A DNA stretch of 64,000 nucleotides, taken from Plasmodium coatneyi (taxonomy: Eukaryota > Apicomplexa > Aconoidasida > Haemosporida > Plasmodiidae). Numbering within the stretch: the first letter of the stretch is position 1; each line of letters opens with the position of its first letter. Positions 12,016-24,100 of the stretch are shown in pieces. Under the pieces are notes generated by a model. The model saw only the letters and a list, made by a program, of their open reading frames with translations, had not been told where the DNA came from and ran no database searches. Position numbers and translations under genes: made by a program. The DNA lies in NCBI RefSeq assembly GCF_001680005.1, contig NC_033564.1, positions 2,170,001-2,234,000 on the forward strand, in the 5' to 3' direction.

Positions 12016-14432
12016 CGTTTTCGGTATAATGTATCGATCAGCGCGTTGCGATTTCGTAGAAACAGATGGGGGGATATTATTTTATATCCTGCTCGGTAAG
12101 CAAAAGAAAATAACTAGCAGCAGCATAAGCCCCAATGCGGGTAAATGTACATATGCATATATCTTAAGATGAAAACCATATGAACAATTTATTTATTTTT
12201 TTTAAAAAAAAATAAAAATTGCGGATTGGTAGGAAATTAAAAAATATTTGTAGTCATTTGGAAAAAAGAAAAAAAAAAAGAAAAAAAGGTGATGAGGGTT
12301 TTTTTTCAAGGAAATTCTCAAATTAGCAGAACTCCAAACGCGCAGCACAAAATATAATTATATATTGGTATGAATGTGGCGGATTATGTAGATAATGCTT
12401 CGGGACTTTTTTTCCAGTAAGGTCAGCACATCTTTTTCCGGGCGTTGCCCCGATTTTTCGTTTCACTGTTGGAAGGGGGGATGTTATGAAGTGTTTACAG
12501 CGAACAAAATAGGATTACCCGCAAGGGGGTATTATATGAATGTATAATAATATGTATGCACTCTGGAAGTCGTTTTTTTTTCTTTTTTTCTTGGTCTCCA
12601 CGATTAGCACGCTCTGTTAAAAGGGCTGTTTTCCCCCTTGTTAAAACAGTTGCGCGCAGTGGAGATGGCATATATGTCATAGGTAAAAAGTACCCTGCAC
12701 GAATATACCATGCAAATGAGGCGTAGAATGCGCCTCTGAGGAATACGAAAAAAAGACCCTTTACCTGCGCGGATAAATTAAATAGTGCACTACCTTGGGC
12801 TGGTCTTACTTCCTGTCACCAGGCGCGTATATTTATGTACTATATATAATAGGTACCCCCCCTTAAGCTACTTCCTTAGAAAGTTGCCCTATTTGGAAAG
12901 CGCGTGTTTGTTTTAAGCTCTCGCGCTAAGAATGTTCCATTAGAGGAGCTGCGTGCAGTTACAATGCTAACAAATACGCGGCTTCCTTTCTGCCCATTAG
13001 CGCCATACATTCAAGTAAGGAATTAAAGTTCCGAAATAAAATGTAAAAAGCAAATGAAGGTAGGATAACAAAATTATTATGCAAAAAGGAAGTACTAAAT
13101 ATTTCGTGAAAACAAATGCAGCCTCCGTATAAAAATACGCCGCGGCAATATATAAGTAGCGGCCATTGTGAAGGGGAAAGGCCTCCCACCTTCCCCCCAG
13201 AGAAAAAAGGAAAGAAATAAAGAACAGCAGAATTTTCCTTCCACCTTAGCTACCAATTATAAGGGGGGAAAAAAAAGGAGAAAAAGAATATTTTATATAA
13301 GCACTCATTATTTGCAGCTCATTTAGATATTTTTCTCCTGAATTTGCTTTATGGAACTTCCCGTAGTGCCATGTGAGCATGCTGTAGAACATTTTTCTTG
13401 TGTTTCCCCTGTTTGGTGCTACTTCCCTACAGGAAGATCCAAAAGGTCAGACGCAAAGAATGTTAGTAAGGGAAGCAAACGAATTGTTTAACGCCTGATC
13501 GCATGGACATATATATGTGGATATACATTTTCTATATTATTGTTCTTATTGATGCACCATGAAAAGCCAATGAGGGGCACACATAGGAGAGTGTTGAATT
13601 ATTCGTTCTAACTGTTAATTATAATTTAGTGTTCGTATTATATTTCAGCGGAGCCGACCTAATCCATCATAAGGTTGATCATTCTCCGTATTTTGTCATG
13701 CGCGATGTGTTATATAACACCGCACAAGGATAACAATGAACCGTTTTTTTTTTTTTTTTTTTTGGTAATTAAGCACCTGTCATTGTTGTAAACAGTGTTG
13801 GTACGCCATATATTTATACGTGACCTACCATGTAATAGTGGAATATGCTCCTTTAAAGTATACAATGTGGCGTGGGGAGGGAAATTGCGCCTTCCCTGAT
13901 CATATGTTCCGTCATTATTCCATTTCCCTATGTAATGCAAAACGGTGTAGGCTTAGTACATTGGGAAAATTCCCAAGTGTAATTTATCTATTGAATGAAC
14001 TCAGTAACTTTCATTCGTCAAAACAGCAGCAAGTTCCTTCTTTTTGGCATACTTCCTATTATTGCCCAGCACATGCGCAGGAAGGGTATAATATATTATC
14101 CCCGCAGATGGGTCATGCTATTCTTCCGTGGAGACCTGTCGCCCGTTTTAACTTACGCTTACAATTTATAAAATCCCTTTTAAGCATTCTAAAGTAAGGT
14201 CTAACCGCTTCGTGTTAATGTTAAAATTTACTCAGGAGAAATAAGACATCCATAAAAGAAAAAAAAGAAAGAAAAGAAAGAATAGAAAAGGAAGGAAAGA
14301 AAGGAAAAAGGGAAAAAAGGAAAAAAGGAAAAAAGAAGGAAAAGTGTCATTTTGTTCCTTACGCACTGTACATATAAACTATGTGCATGGTTACTTATGC
14401 TCGCCCTCCATAAGGGGGTAAGAACATTATAT
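12016..14432. other. Intergenic: eL33 upstream region to the edge of the KIR/SICAvar island
   Basis: 2.4 kb without a supportable gene. Contains a 20-base T run (13744-13763), many short A/T runs and, next to the KIR stop, a purine-rich tract (14255-14345). This is the left junction of the variant-gene island, but I see no mobile-element end, target duplication or RNA gene. Confidence 0.5.
14255..14345 (+). repeat. Polypurine GAAAG/GGAAA tract
   Basis: About 90 bases of almost pure A/G built from GAAAG and GGAAA units. It lies just downstream of the KIR stop, so it is pyrimidine-rich in the KIR transcript sense. Likely slippage-derived. A similar purine tract continues in KIR intron 2. Confidence 0.8.
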
Positions 14433-16404
14433 TCAACGGTTCATGCGACCATAAACTATATTCTGATGGTGGCCCGGTGTATTTGTTCCTGTTCTTCCTT
14501 CTCTGTTGGTAGACACTCTTGTGCGTGTAGCAGAGCTTACTGCTTCGTCTATTGTTGAGTTATCTGTGGAATATTCTGTTAAGCTGTCTTCTGTGGATGA
14601 ACCAAAGTTCTGTCCAGTTGATCTTCCCTTTCTTCTTGTGCTTCTTCCGTTCCTTCCATTTCCAGAAGAATGGTTACCAAACCAAGAAGACCATGGTTTA
14701 TACTGAAAGAAAAGAAGGAAGGAATGAACGGGTCTAAGGAAGGAAAGGACATCTAAGGAGGAAGGAAAGGATGTCTAAGGAAGGAGGAGAAAAGAATGGA
14801 AGGTAAGGTAAGGTAAGGTAAGGAAGGATATCTAAGGAGTGGAAAGAAGGAAGTGGTTCTAAGGAGGAGGGAGAGTCTAAGGAAGGAAAGGAAGGGGGGT
14901 CTAAGGAAGGAAGGAATGAAAGAAAGGGAGGTCTACGGAGGAGGAAGAAAGTTTGTTAGGGGTGGAAGGGAGGTTGTGTTGTTAGGTGGTAGGGTGGTGG
15001 TAGGTGGAGGGAAGGTTGTTAGGGTGCTTGTAGGTGGAAGAAAGATTGTTAGGTGGGTGGTGGAAGGAAGGTTATCGTTAGGTGGTAGGTGGAAGGAAGG
15101 TTATCGTTAGGTGGTAGGTGGTAGGTGGAAGGAAGATTATTAGGGGTGTTAGGAAGGTTGTTATGGTGGCGGTAGGTGGAAGGTGGGTTGTTAGGGGTGG
15201 TGGATGGAAGGTTGTTAGGGGTGGTGGATGGAAGGTTGTTAGGGGTGGTGAAAGGTGGGTTGTTAGGGGTGGTGGATGGACGGTTATTAGGGGTGGTGGT
15301 AGGTGGAAGGAAGGTTGTTAAATAATTCAAATTTTTTTATTTTTTTCAATTTTTAAATTCTGGATTCTTACTTTGTATAATAGGAAAGGAGCACCTATTG
15401 TTGCTAAGGTACCAAAGATAGAAGAAAGAGCAGTGCTGGTAGTAGCACTGCGTGAGTTTGCATGTGCTTCCGATAATTCATGTGATAACTTCTGGACCTT
15501 TAATTCCTGTTCCTTACAGGGACATTCCTGACATCTTTCTACATGCAGTTCCGATTTCGTCTTACACTTTAATGTTCGCAGATTCCCCGTACAGAGAAAC
15601 TTATATGTGTCCTTAAATTTCTCACAATATGGGTCACCCCCATTAGTTGTACCTGCCCCTCCTGGTGCGCAATATGCAGTTATAGAGGAACATGCTTTAG
15701 TAATTTCTTGTTTGTAAGGGTGCCATTTTTCATTACAATCATGCCTCTCTTCCCCGAAGTAACCTTTTATAGAATTATAGTTATGGGAGAAATCGAATAC
15801 TATTTTCTTATGCTGGAAAATGTCTTTGTCTATAAGTTCACAATTAATTTTACATTCTTGACTGCTGCATTTACTCTTTATTAATTCACAAATCTTCTTC
15901 AGGAGGTCTTTGAACTGGTTCTCCTTATCTGTCTCACTTTGCAGTGCGCTCCATATTTGTTGTCCTATCCAATAGTAGAGGAAATTCCATCGGTCGTCAT
16001 AGTATGGATATTGTTTGTATGGTTTCAATCCAGACACGAAACAGATGGCATCTTTAATCTTATAAGGGTTGGTGCAGGTAGTGCAATGTGTGCTAAAGGC
16101 GCTCTGTATATTTTGCTCACTGTCATCTGTACAGTTTTCGACGTCGTTCTTCTCAAATGGTTCATAAAAATATAAATGTGAAGGTAACTTCTGCGAAAAT
16201 AGGGTCTATAAGCATAATTAATAACGTACATTTATTTTTTTCACATTCTTCTTTTCATTTTACACTACACCACAATCACACCATGCATACATATATGAAA
16301 TATTATATTTCCTTCATTCTGTGTACTTCTATTTGTATTGTAAGTAGAAGGAAGGAATCTTTAATATTATTTCCCTTACCCCTCTTGACATTTTCTATGT
16401 TCAT
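14433..16404 (-). CDS. KIR protein (pir multigene family), variant antigen
   Basis: Member of the pir superfamily exported to the infected red cell, implicated in variation and host interaction. Exon 2 is 15372-16190: acceptor TTTCGCAG, then KLPSHLYFYEPFEKNDVENC, Cys-rich ectodomain motifs (THCTTCTNPYKIKDAICF), and a membrane span STALSSIFGTLATIGAPFLLYK closing the exon (donor AAA|GTAAGA, phase 0). Exon 3 is 14433-14702: acceptor CTTTCAG, then the signature YKPWSSWFG and a Ser/Thr/Arg-rich cytoplasmic tail ending YGRMNR. Exons 2 and 3 alone give 362 aa. Exon 1 is uncertain. An ATG at 16404 encodes MNIEN and could join in phase 0 through a weak GTCAAG donor (16390/16389), whereas the stronger GTAAGG donor at 16380/16379 gives the wrong phase. 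Intron 2 (14703-15371) holds a repeat array described separately. Exons 2 and 3 show no internal stop. Confidence 0.92.
14703..15371 (-). repeat. KIR intron 2: polypurine tract plus G-rich minisatellite
   Basis: On the + strand, 14703-14950 is purine-rich with AAGGAAGG units, including four GGTAA repeats near 14801-14822. From about 14950 to 15320 it becomes a G/T-rich array. From 15183 the unit is about 24 bases, GTTGTTAGGGGTGGTGGATG followed by GAAG, in five to six imperfect copies. Looser units (GTTATCGTTAGGTGGTAGG) lie to the left. In transcript sense the core is ACCACCCCTAACAAC, the same as in the SICAvar intron. Confidence 0.9.
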
Positions 16405-16730
16405 ATTTTCCTTCTATAATTTTCTCTAAAATTCTTTTTTATATATATATTTATACACATTATATATACATACATATATATATTGAGCATGTTCTTCAGG
16501 ATGATTATGCTTGAATACGTGCCAAATTTTTATTTTTCTTCCTTTAATTAGTAATACACACGGTTCAATTAACAAATGATGATAATACATTATACACATA
16601 TGTATGAAATTATGACATGTATATTTTAAATGAAAAAATGGAAGCAAAATATATATAAGAAGCACAATGAAATCAAAAGAAGGGTCTACTAAAGGGAAGG
16701 AAGGGAAGAAGGGAAGAAGCGAGGAAAGAG

Positions 16731-17328
16731 TGTTCATTTAAAAAATATTTGTTAATGTACATGTACTTCTTTTATTTATTCTTTAAATTGTTATTATATT
16801 TAAAAGGGGAGAGGTAGTGTGAAGGACGAGAAGAACTGGTGATTGTTGTTCATTTAAAAAAATATTTGTTATCACATGCATATATTGTAGTATAGTGTAT
16901 AGTTCATATATATATGTGCATGTGCAGAGGGGGAGAGCATACATTCTACCATTCCTACCCCTTTTTCCTTTTGGAATGTGAATATGTATTTCATTTATTA
17001 TTCAATTTCTGCTCTTTGTTTTGTTATTTTATGTTTCTTTATTATTATTTTATATTTTGTTTTGTTATTTTGTTTTTTGTTTTGTTATTTTGTTTTTTGT
17101 TTTGTTATTTTTCGTTATTTATTTCTTCTTTTTTAAAAGAAGGGGGTGGTTGCCAGAAGAGTGGGATTATTATGAAGAACTTTTCCTTAATGTACATATG
17201 CAGCATAGTTTATATGCACTATCGTCCTTAATAACTATGTGTGTATGTATTAGTCATTACCGTTTTGCTATTTTTTTCTTTTTTAAAAGGAGGGAGTGGT
17301 GGTGTTTGTTGTTCATTAAAAAACTGTT
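16731..17328 (+). repeat. Scattered copies of TGTTCATTTAAAAAATATTT
   Basis: Near-identical copies at 16731-16753 and 16847-16871, and a shorter relative at 17310-17328. Each is preceded by a purine-rich GGGAAGAAG/GGAGAGG/GGAGGGAG stretch. This suggests local duplication of a unit of a few hundred bases in the KIR upstream region. Confidence 0.6.
17059..17112 (+). repeat. 20-base tandem repeat GTTTTGTTATTTTGTTTTTT
   Basis: Two complete 20-base copies and a partial third in the KIR upstream region. Slippage-type simple repeat without coding character. Confidence 0.8.
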
Positions 17329-19979
17329 CACACATATATGTTTAGTGCAGTTCATATATAAGAAAGCGCTACTCTTTCTTCCTTCTCCTTCAGTTTTCAT
17401 AGATATACATATATATTCATGTATCTAATAAAATATACAAATGTATAAGCAGGTTGAATGATGAAGCAACAAAAAAATATATATCTATTCATATATATAT
17501 TTGTATATATATATATGTATGTATATGTGGTGATTATCACTCATGCAGTTAATGTTACATACGTTTATGAATAGTAAACAAATGAGTAAAATATAAATTA
17601 TATTACATGTAAACTTGCGTCCTCCATACGTGTGTGAAGTATTAATTTTACAATTAAAATGTAGAATGTATATTAAAAATGGAAAGAGAGGCAAATTACA
17701 TAATTCCACACAGCTATCAACTTCCCTACTTCATAACATTAAATCATTGTGTTCCCTTTTTATTTTTACACATAATTTTTCCAGCGTTCTGTTCCATGTT
17801 ATTCATAAATACAAAAGCAGTTCCTTATGGAATATTTAGAATAAAAGGAAAGAACTATAAATTCATTAACATCGTACAAATATTGAGTACTGCACTCTGC
17901 ATGTATCGTAATTACCTGTTTCTAACATGGTACTGCATGTATTAAACTATTTTCCCCCGTATGCCTACTTAGTTTATTGCATCCATGTGAAAGCTGTCAC
18001 TGGGAGTTTTGTCTGAATCAAGTATTTACTGATAATAACGATGTTCCCACATGAGGATGGACATTGTAGGGAGGTCCCAAATATATTCACACAATGTGAA
18101 CATTACTAACCAACTCAGCTTAGAAGTTTGTTATATTCAAAGTGTAACGATAGAAGCAGTTTTAAGAGAGGGGGGATTGTAACATACGCCTATGCTTACA
18201 AGTTTACTGTAATGTCGCTATTACAGGCAATGCACAAAACTATATTCTCCTGAGGAATATCTATTGTTGATGTTGAAAGGAGGAACCAGCTCGGGAAAGG
18301 AGGTAATGTATCCTATGAAAGTTGTACTACCGGAAATTTTAGAATGAGCTTGCGCTCCTGTGCTCCGAGTTCATACATGGATATGAGACCCCAATTATAA
18401 ATATATAAGACTGAGTAGACCACATGAAATGTATTTATCAATATATAATCTGAGAAGCATAAAATGAAGTGTATTTTGAATGGAAGTGATATTGGAAAAA
18501 TTGGTGGAAGGGCGATATTGCACTACAACGTTGTTCAGTATGCACCCGTTCTCTTAGACGTGTCCTCATATTGTTCGGATAATGCGGTATAAGTATATTG
18601 GGTCGCGTTATTATAAATATTGTAGTTGATAATGGAATAAGGAAGGGAGAAGTATGCGTAGGATTACCTGTGCATAGTGAGCGAGACATATATTCCATTG
18701 GACCCGTGAAGTATAGTGCAACAAGGTAATTACTATGCTAACAATCTATATTATAAGTTAATATATATACAATATGCTCTATATAATGTATAATAGTGAC
18801 CCCTACATCGTTACAATTATGATTACATATCAATGGTACATAAGTTCATCTCCCAATGGGCACTATCTAAATTGGACACTTCACCCATGTAGAGGGGAAG
18901 GAAACAGTAACATTCTCTCCCTTCCCCTCGCACTGTTTGTATGTAGAATAGGTTATATTTGTTCCTCAAATGCCCAAATGATCAATGTACACGCAGGAAG
19001 GATAGGTCATATTTAGTTTCCACAGTGGGAAACCACATTAAATTAGGGGAAATGTGCATTCTTATGAGCACAACTTAAAGAAGAGTAGGGATAATATATT
19101 TATAAACATATAACATAAGAATATATAAATTATAGGGAGGACTAAGGGCCCTCTGTGCAATATTGGCATTTCTTCCTATATTGTAATAATACTTGAATAT
19201 TTTGAACGTAGAAAGTATTGTTATGAATGATATAAAGGAAATGCTTGAAGTTATCCTAATTTCCCTCTGTATTGTGTTCACGTATAGGTACCATGAATGT
19301 AGGATGTAGTGCTATTAATTAAAGTACTATATAGCAGTGTTCGATTATTTTCTATACTACACAGAATTACGTACTAAAGAATGTAGACTGAGAAATATTA
19401 GAATAACCTGATTCATTTAGTAGATTCTAAATTCGTGATGGTAACTTCTTTTCTTTGATGAATTTTCTTTTGGGGGAGGGGGGATAATTGTTCTTGGCGA
19501 AAATTTTTATTTTTGCCCATTCACCAGGGGCATAATATTTTTATAGCAATTTTCTTACATGAAATTTTTCTTTTTTTTTTTTTACAATAGAGGAAAGAAA
19601 GTAAGAAAAAGGAAGGTAAGGGGAATGTAAAAATTTTAAAAGCGGATATATTAGAAACTGCATTGTGTGAATAGCTATGGATACAGAACCTACAATAGAG
19701 TAAAAAATTTCCCCCTTAACTTCCTGAAGGATATCTATATTGAGCGAATTCTGTTGGTACTAATTTAGAGGGGAAGGGGGGATGTTTACAACAATAATAT
19801 TTATTGTGTATGGTCACGCTTCCTTTAGTTAATTTTTTCCTTAAGAACAAAATTTTCTTACAAAATTGAGTGAACACTGTTGTTATTCACACTTTTTTTT
19901 AAATAATTCTGTTGTATCATTTTCAGTAAATTTTTCATCTGGACTATTTTTTCACAATTATTGTTAAAAAATTTTCTGG

Positions 19980-20660
19980 CGACCCATTTTTGTACAGGGG
20001 CAAATTTTTTTTTTTTAAGTGGTGTAACGAATTTTTCAGATGCACTTTTAGTGGGAACTTCTCTTCTTAAGAACAAATTTTTGTTACAAATTTTTACGTG
20101 TAACTTTTTCCAAGGGAAAATTTTTTTTTTTTTTTGTAATTTTATTCTATCATTCTCAGTAAGTATTTTTTCTTTGACTATTTTTTTATAATTATTATAA
20201 AAAAATTCTTCGATGATCCACTTACCTTGAAGGGGCAAATTCTCCTTCAAGTGGTGTGATAAATTTTTCGGATCGGCTTTTTTTTTCGGTGTATGCTAAT
20301 TTTTTCTGTATTCACCGATTTCTTCAACACTTGCAACAATTTGTTGCAACAATTTTTTTTTCTGACTATTTTTTTATAAGCAATAATGAGGGAAAAGAAT
20401 TTTCTGCCGGAACCACTTCTTTGAAGGGGCAAATTTCTCTTAATTAGTAAAGTGAATTTTTTTATCAGCCCCTTTTTTCGGTGTATGCTAATTTTTTCTG
20501 TAATCACTCATTTTTCTTAACACTTGGGACTATTTTTTCTGGCAATAATTTGTTTGAACAGTTTTTTTTTTTGGCCAATTTTTTCTGTGCACAATTTTCT
20601 TTTCCTTTTTTTTTTGGTGCATTTTTTTTTGTGAATAATTTTTCACGGAGAAAGCAACTT
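19980..20660 (+). repeat. T-rich imperfect repeats of about 200-235 bases upstream of SICAvar
   Basis: The marker GGGGCAAATT recurs at 19997, 20232 and 20426. Around it recur AAGTGGTGTRAYRAATTTTTC, TTTTTTCGGTGTATGCTAAT (about 20280 and 20473) and CTGACTATTTTTTTATAA. The block is strikingly T-rich on the + strand. The reverse strand gives Lys/Ile/Phe-rich open frames whose repetition follows the DNA repeat, so I do not call them genes. Confidence 0.7.
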
Positions 20661-21146
20661 CCTTACTTAGTCAACCATGTGATTCGCACATTATTTTAAG
20701 GCCACCTTGCTATAACAACTTGATCTTACCAAGTTGTAAAAGGAAGTGTATATAGCAATATTCCTTCCAGGATAAGTTCCTTATGATTATTTCTTCTGGC
20801 TCCTGCTCCTAGGGATAATTCCTCCTTCCTTTTTAATTTGGAACAGAATTCATGTGGATGAAGGGGCACCTCTCACAAGGACACTGTTTTGAAGAGGTGT
20901 GAAGTTGAATAAGAAGGAAAAAAGGAAATAATGGGCGAAGTGCTATATGAGATAATATATAAGATATGTACAATGATGCTTTTAAACATGGATAAAAGGA
21001 AAAAAGGGAAAATAAGGAATTCCGTACTTGCGGAAGAACCAGTTATAAAATGATAACATGAGAGGTGGACCGTGTGCACAGTATGCACTATTATGTAGGG
21101 GCTATTTTTAACTGATAAATGATTAAGTATGTAGATAGTGGTAAAA

Positions 21147-24100
21147 ATGGATCCGCTGAAGAGTGAATTTCAAATATTGAAGGATAGGTGGTTCCAGGAA
21201 GAAGGGTATAAATTGAAGAAGAGTGGCTGGATGAAGGTACAGTAGTATAGTGTGTGCTACATGTGAAGTGCGAATGTACTACTGCCTCCCTGAATAATAT
21301 TATTCCGTTCCAATAATAATAAATAAATACTGCGCAAAGAGAATATACATGAATGCACTGTTCCTAATTTACAGACAATATTAGCTGGGAAAATAGTACG
21401 CTGGGTTGACGGAATGATAAATGAAATGATGAAGGAAGAGGATGATACTGAAACCTACGGAAAAGAATGTGAAAAAATGAATAAAGGAACAGGGCAAATG
21501 ACGGAAGAAGAAAAGAAAATGTGTTCGTTCATTATAAATAATTTGCTAAAAATAAAAAGCATTAGGGGAAATACATGTAATAAGCCGAACATAAATAAAG
21601 AAATGCAAGAATACGTATACTGTACAGTAATGAACATGTGGTTATTCTTGTATGGACGTAAGCATTGTGAAGCAGCAGATAACGTTATAAGTAGTGCTTT
21701 TGAGGCAATAAAAACTCTGAACAAGGATTTTGATGCAGAAGGGAAGTGTAGAAAATGTGAATATGGAAAATTGGATTTCATGGAGGTAAACGGAACACAG
21801 ATGTTAAAGTATGTTTACCTTTCTATGGAGAAGAAGAAGAAAATTATGGGAGTAACAATTAATGGAGAGCAGAATGAAGAATGTAAGGGGCAGAAGCAAC
21901 TTCCATATGCGCCGAGTCTCCCACCGCCCTTTCCGCCCCCAATAATGAATACATGGATCAAAAAAGTAGCACAGTCAGGAAAACGAAAACAGAGGGAAAA
22001 AGATGTGAAGAAGGAAAAAGGAGAGGAAGAACAAGAAAATGAACTGGAAGATATGATTGCAAGAACTTGGGGAGTAAGTGTAGTATAATTTATATGTCTA
22101 TGTATGAAATATATAGTATGGAAGAAGGGAATGTGATGTCATATTTAGGAAGGAAAAAATTAAGGGAAGAAGAGAAAGTTTGAATATATAAATATATGCA
22201 TGATATATTTATTTGTAGATGGCGAAGTTGAGTGAAATACTGGAAATGTTCCAAGAATATTCTGAGGAAGTGCATGAAATAGAGAAAGAAGAGGAGTATC
22301 AAACACTTTCGGATTTATGTGATAATATTGAGGAGAATTATAAGGTATATGAAGGTTGTATGGACAAGGGAATATGCAAGATTTTAATAAGGAATTGGAT
22401 AATGGCAACAAAGAAGCCAGATGGAGGTAGTGATAGAGGTGGAAAAAGACACTGGAAGGATATGCAACCGGATGCAAAGTGTGCTATATTGAACTTGTGG
22501 TTACACTATTATCAATTCAATATATGTTCAATATTAGTGGAGAGTGAATATATATCCTCAGCCATGGAAGGAATGTGGGATATGATACAGGAAGTTCAAG
22601 GAAGAGAGAAGTGTGAGTACAAGAGTGCGTATGGAACATTAGATAAAATGAATAAGGCGGAGATTGGTAAAGTATTTGAATGGTTGAGAAGAAAGGGAGT
22701 AGAGGTGAAAATGCAAGGAATAAATAAGCGAAGCAGGGAGGAGTGTGGAATAATGAGAGGAAGATGTTGGGGAAACGTAAAAGGAGAAGAGTCAGAATTG
22801 AGGACGGAGGGAGTGCAAGGTAGTGAAAAAGAAAATGTTATTAAGGAAATGAAAGTGAAAGGAGGAGAATTGATAAGATTGAAAGAAGAAATAGAAGAAA
22901 GTAAGAAACAACACCCTCCCACACAACCTCCACCACCACCTCCCCCTCCGGAACCAGCGGGACAAGCAGCAGCAGGAGCAGCGGAACCTGCTCCGAAGTC
23001 CGCACCAGCACCTAAGGTCATCGAAGCAGGTAAGGAGGCATCATCTCCTAAGGAAACTCTCGGAAAAGTGAATTGTGATGAAAGAGTAGCTGATGCTAGT
23101 GCAAATTTTGAAGAATGTCTTAGTCTGGATGGCGATTCGCCACCAGCAACATCATCCGTTCCTCTTCCTAATGAACACCAGGAAGCTACTGCAAGTTCTG
23201 GTCCTGTTGGTGAACCTGGTACTGAGGTAGCTACTACTGATTTAACTAAAAGTACGCTACAACTTCCTTCTGCCCCCGCTAATGCTGCTCCAGCTCCTGA
23301 AGAGAAAGTTCCAGTTAAGGGACCAAAGGGTGATGATAATGTTACTGGCGCGAATGGTGGTACTAAAGTTCAAGATAATGATAAAGGTCAAGGAACAGCT
23401 GTAGATGGTGCAGTTAGCCAAGGTGGTCCAGGTGGTAGTCACACCAGTGGTGGTGGCGTGCCAGGTGGTAATAATATAGATGATGACAACAGTGATCCCC
23501 CAAAAGTGCCTTCCAGTATCGTCAGTACTGGTCAACAGGATACTCTTACCACAACCGTACATTCTGGCAGCGCACCTACACAAACTGTCCCTGAACCTGC
23601 CGAAAATAGTAGTAAACAGGACGGTGCCACACCTGATCCTACTGGTCTTTCTAAGGACCGTGAGAAACCAAGATCTCAAGATTCAGTGGACAGTGTATTA
23701 AACCTTGGTGGAGGTGCTGGTGGTGCTCCAGGGAAGGGTCCCCCTGGCACCCCTTCCCCTGCCAAACTTATTAACATGAAGGATAACCCCGTCCTTCCTT
23801 ACCTCCCTCTTGCTCCTGCTACCATTGGAATCATGACCATGAGTTATCTCCTTTGGAAGGTAAAGACAAGAAGAATACATTTTTTTCTTTAAAATGAGAA
23901 AATTATACATGTTTTATAATGATAATTACTCTTCTAATAACAAAATTTCACACTTTAAAAACACACCTTAACAACCTTCCACCCCTAACAATTTTCACTC
24001 TAATACCCCTAACAACTTTCATTCTACCACCCCTAACAACATCATTCTACCACCCCTAACAACATCATTCTACCACCCCTAACAACATCATTCTACCACC

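Larger units (their letters stand above)
16405..21146. other. 4.7 kb AT-rich spacer between divergent KIR and SICAvar genes
   Basis: Upstream region of both variant genes, which are transcribed outward from it. It contains AT-rich simple repeats, a TTTTG-type short tandem repeat (17059-17112), three scattered copies of a TGTTCATT(T)AAAAAA motif, and a T-rich block of 200-base imperfect repeats (about 19980-20650). I found no exon with pir or SICA features. All open frames look fortuitous. Confidence 0.6.

Noticed and set aside
12016..14432. Transposon or retroelement at the left edge of the variant-gene island
   Set aside because: No transposase, reverse transcriptase or terminal repeats seen. 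Plasmodium genomes lack known active mobile elements.
14853..15330. Gly/Val/Arg-rich + strand and Pro/Asn/Thr-rich minus-strand frames over the G-rich array
   Set aside because: They are translations of the minisatellite within KIR intron 2.
19858..20507. Lys/Ile-rich minus-strand frames with recurring peptides
   Set aside because: The recurrence follows a DNA repeat in T-rich sequence. There is no start context, splice pattern or known family. Kept as a repeat, not a gene.
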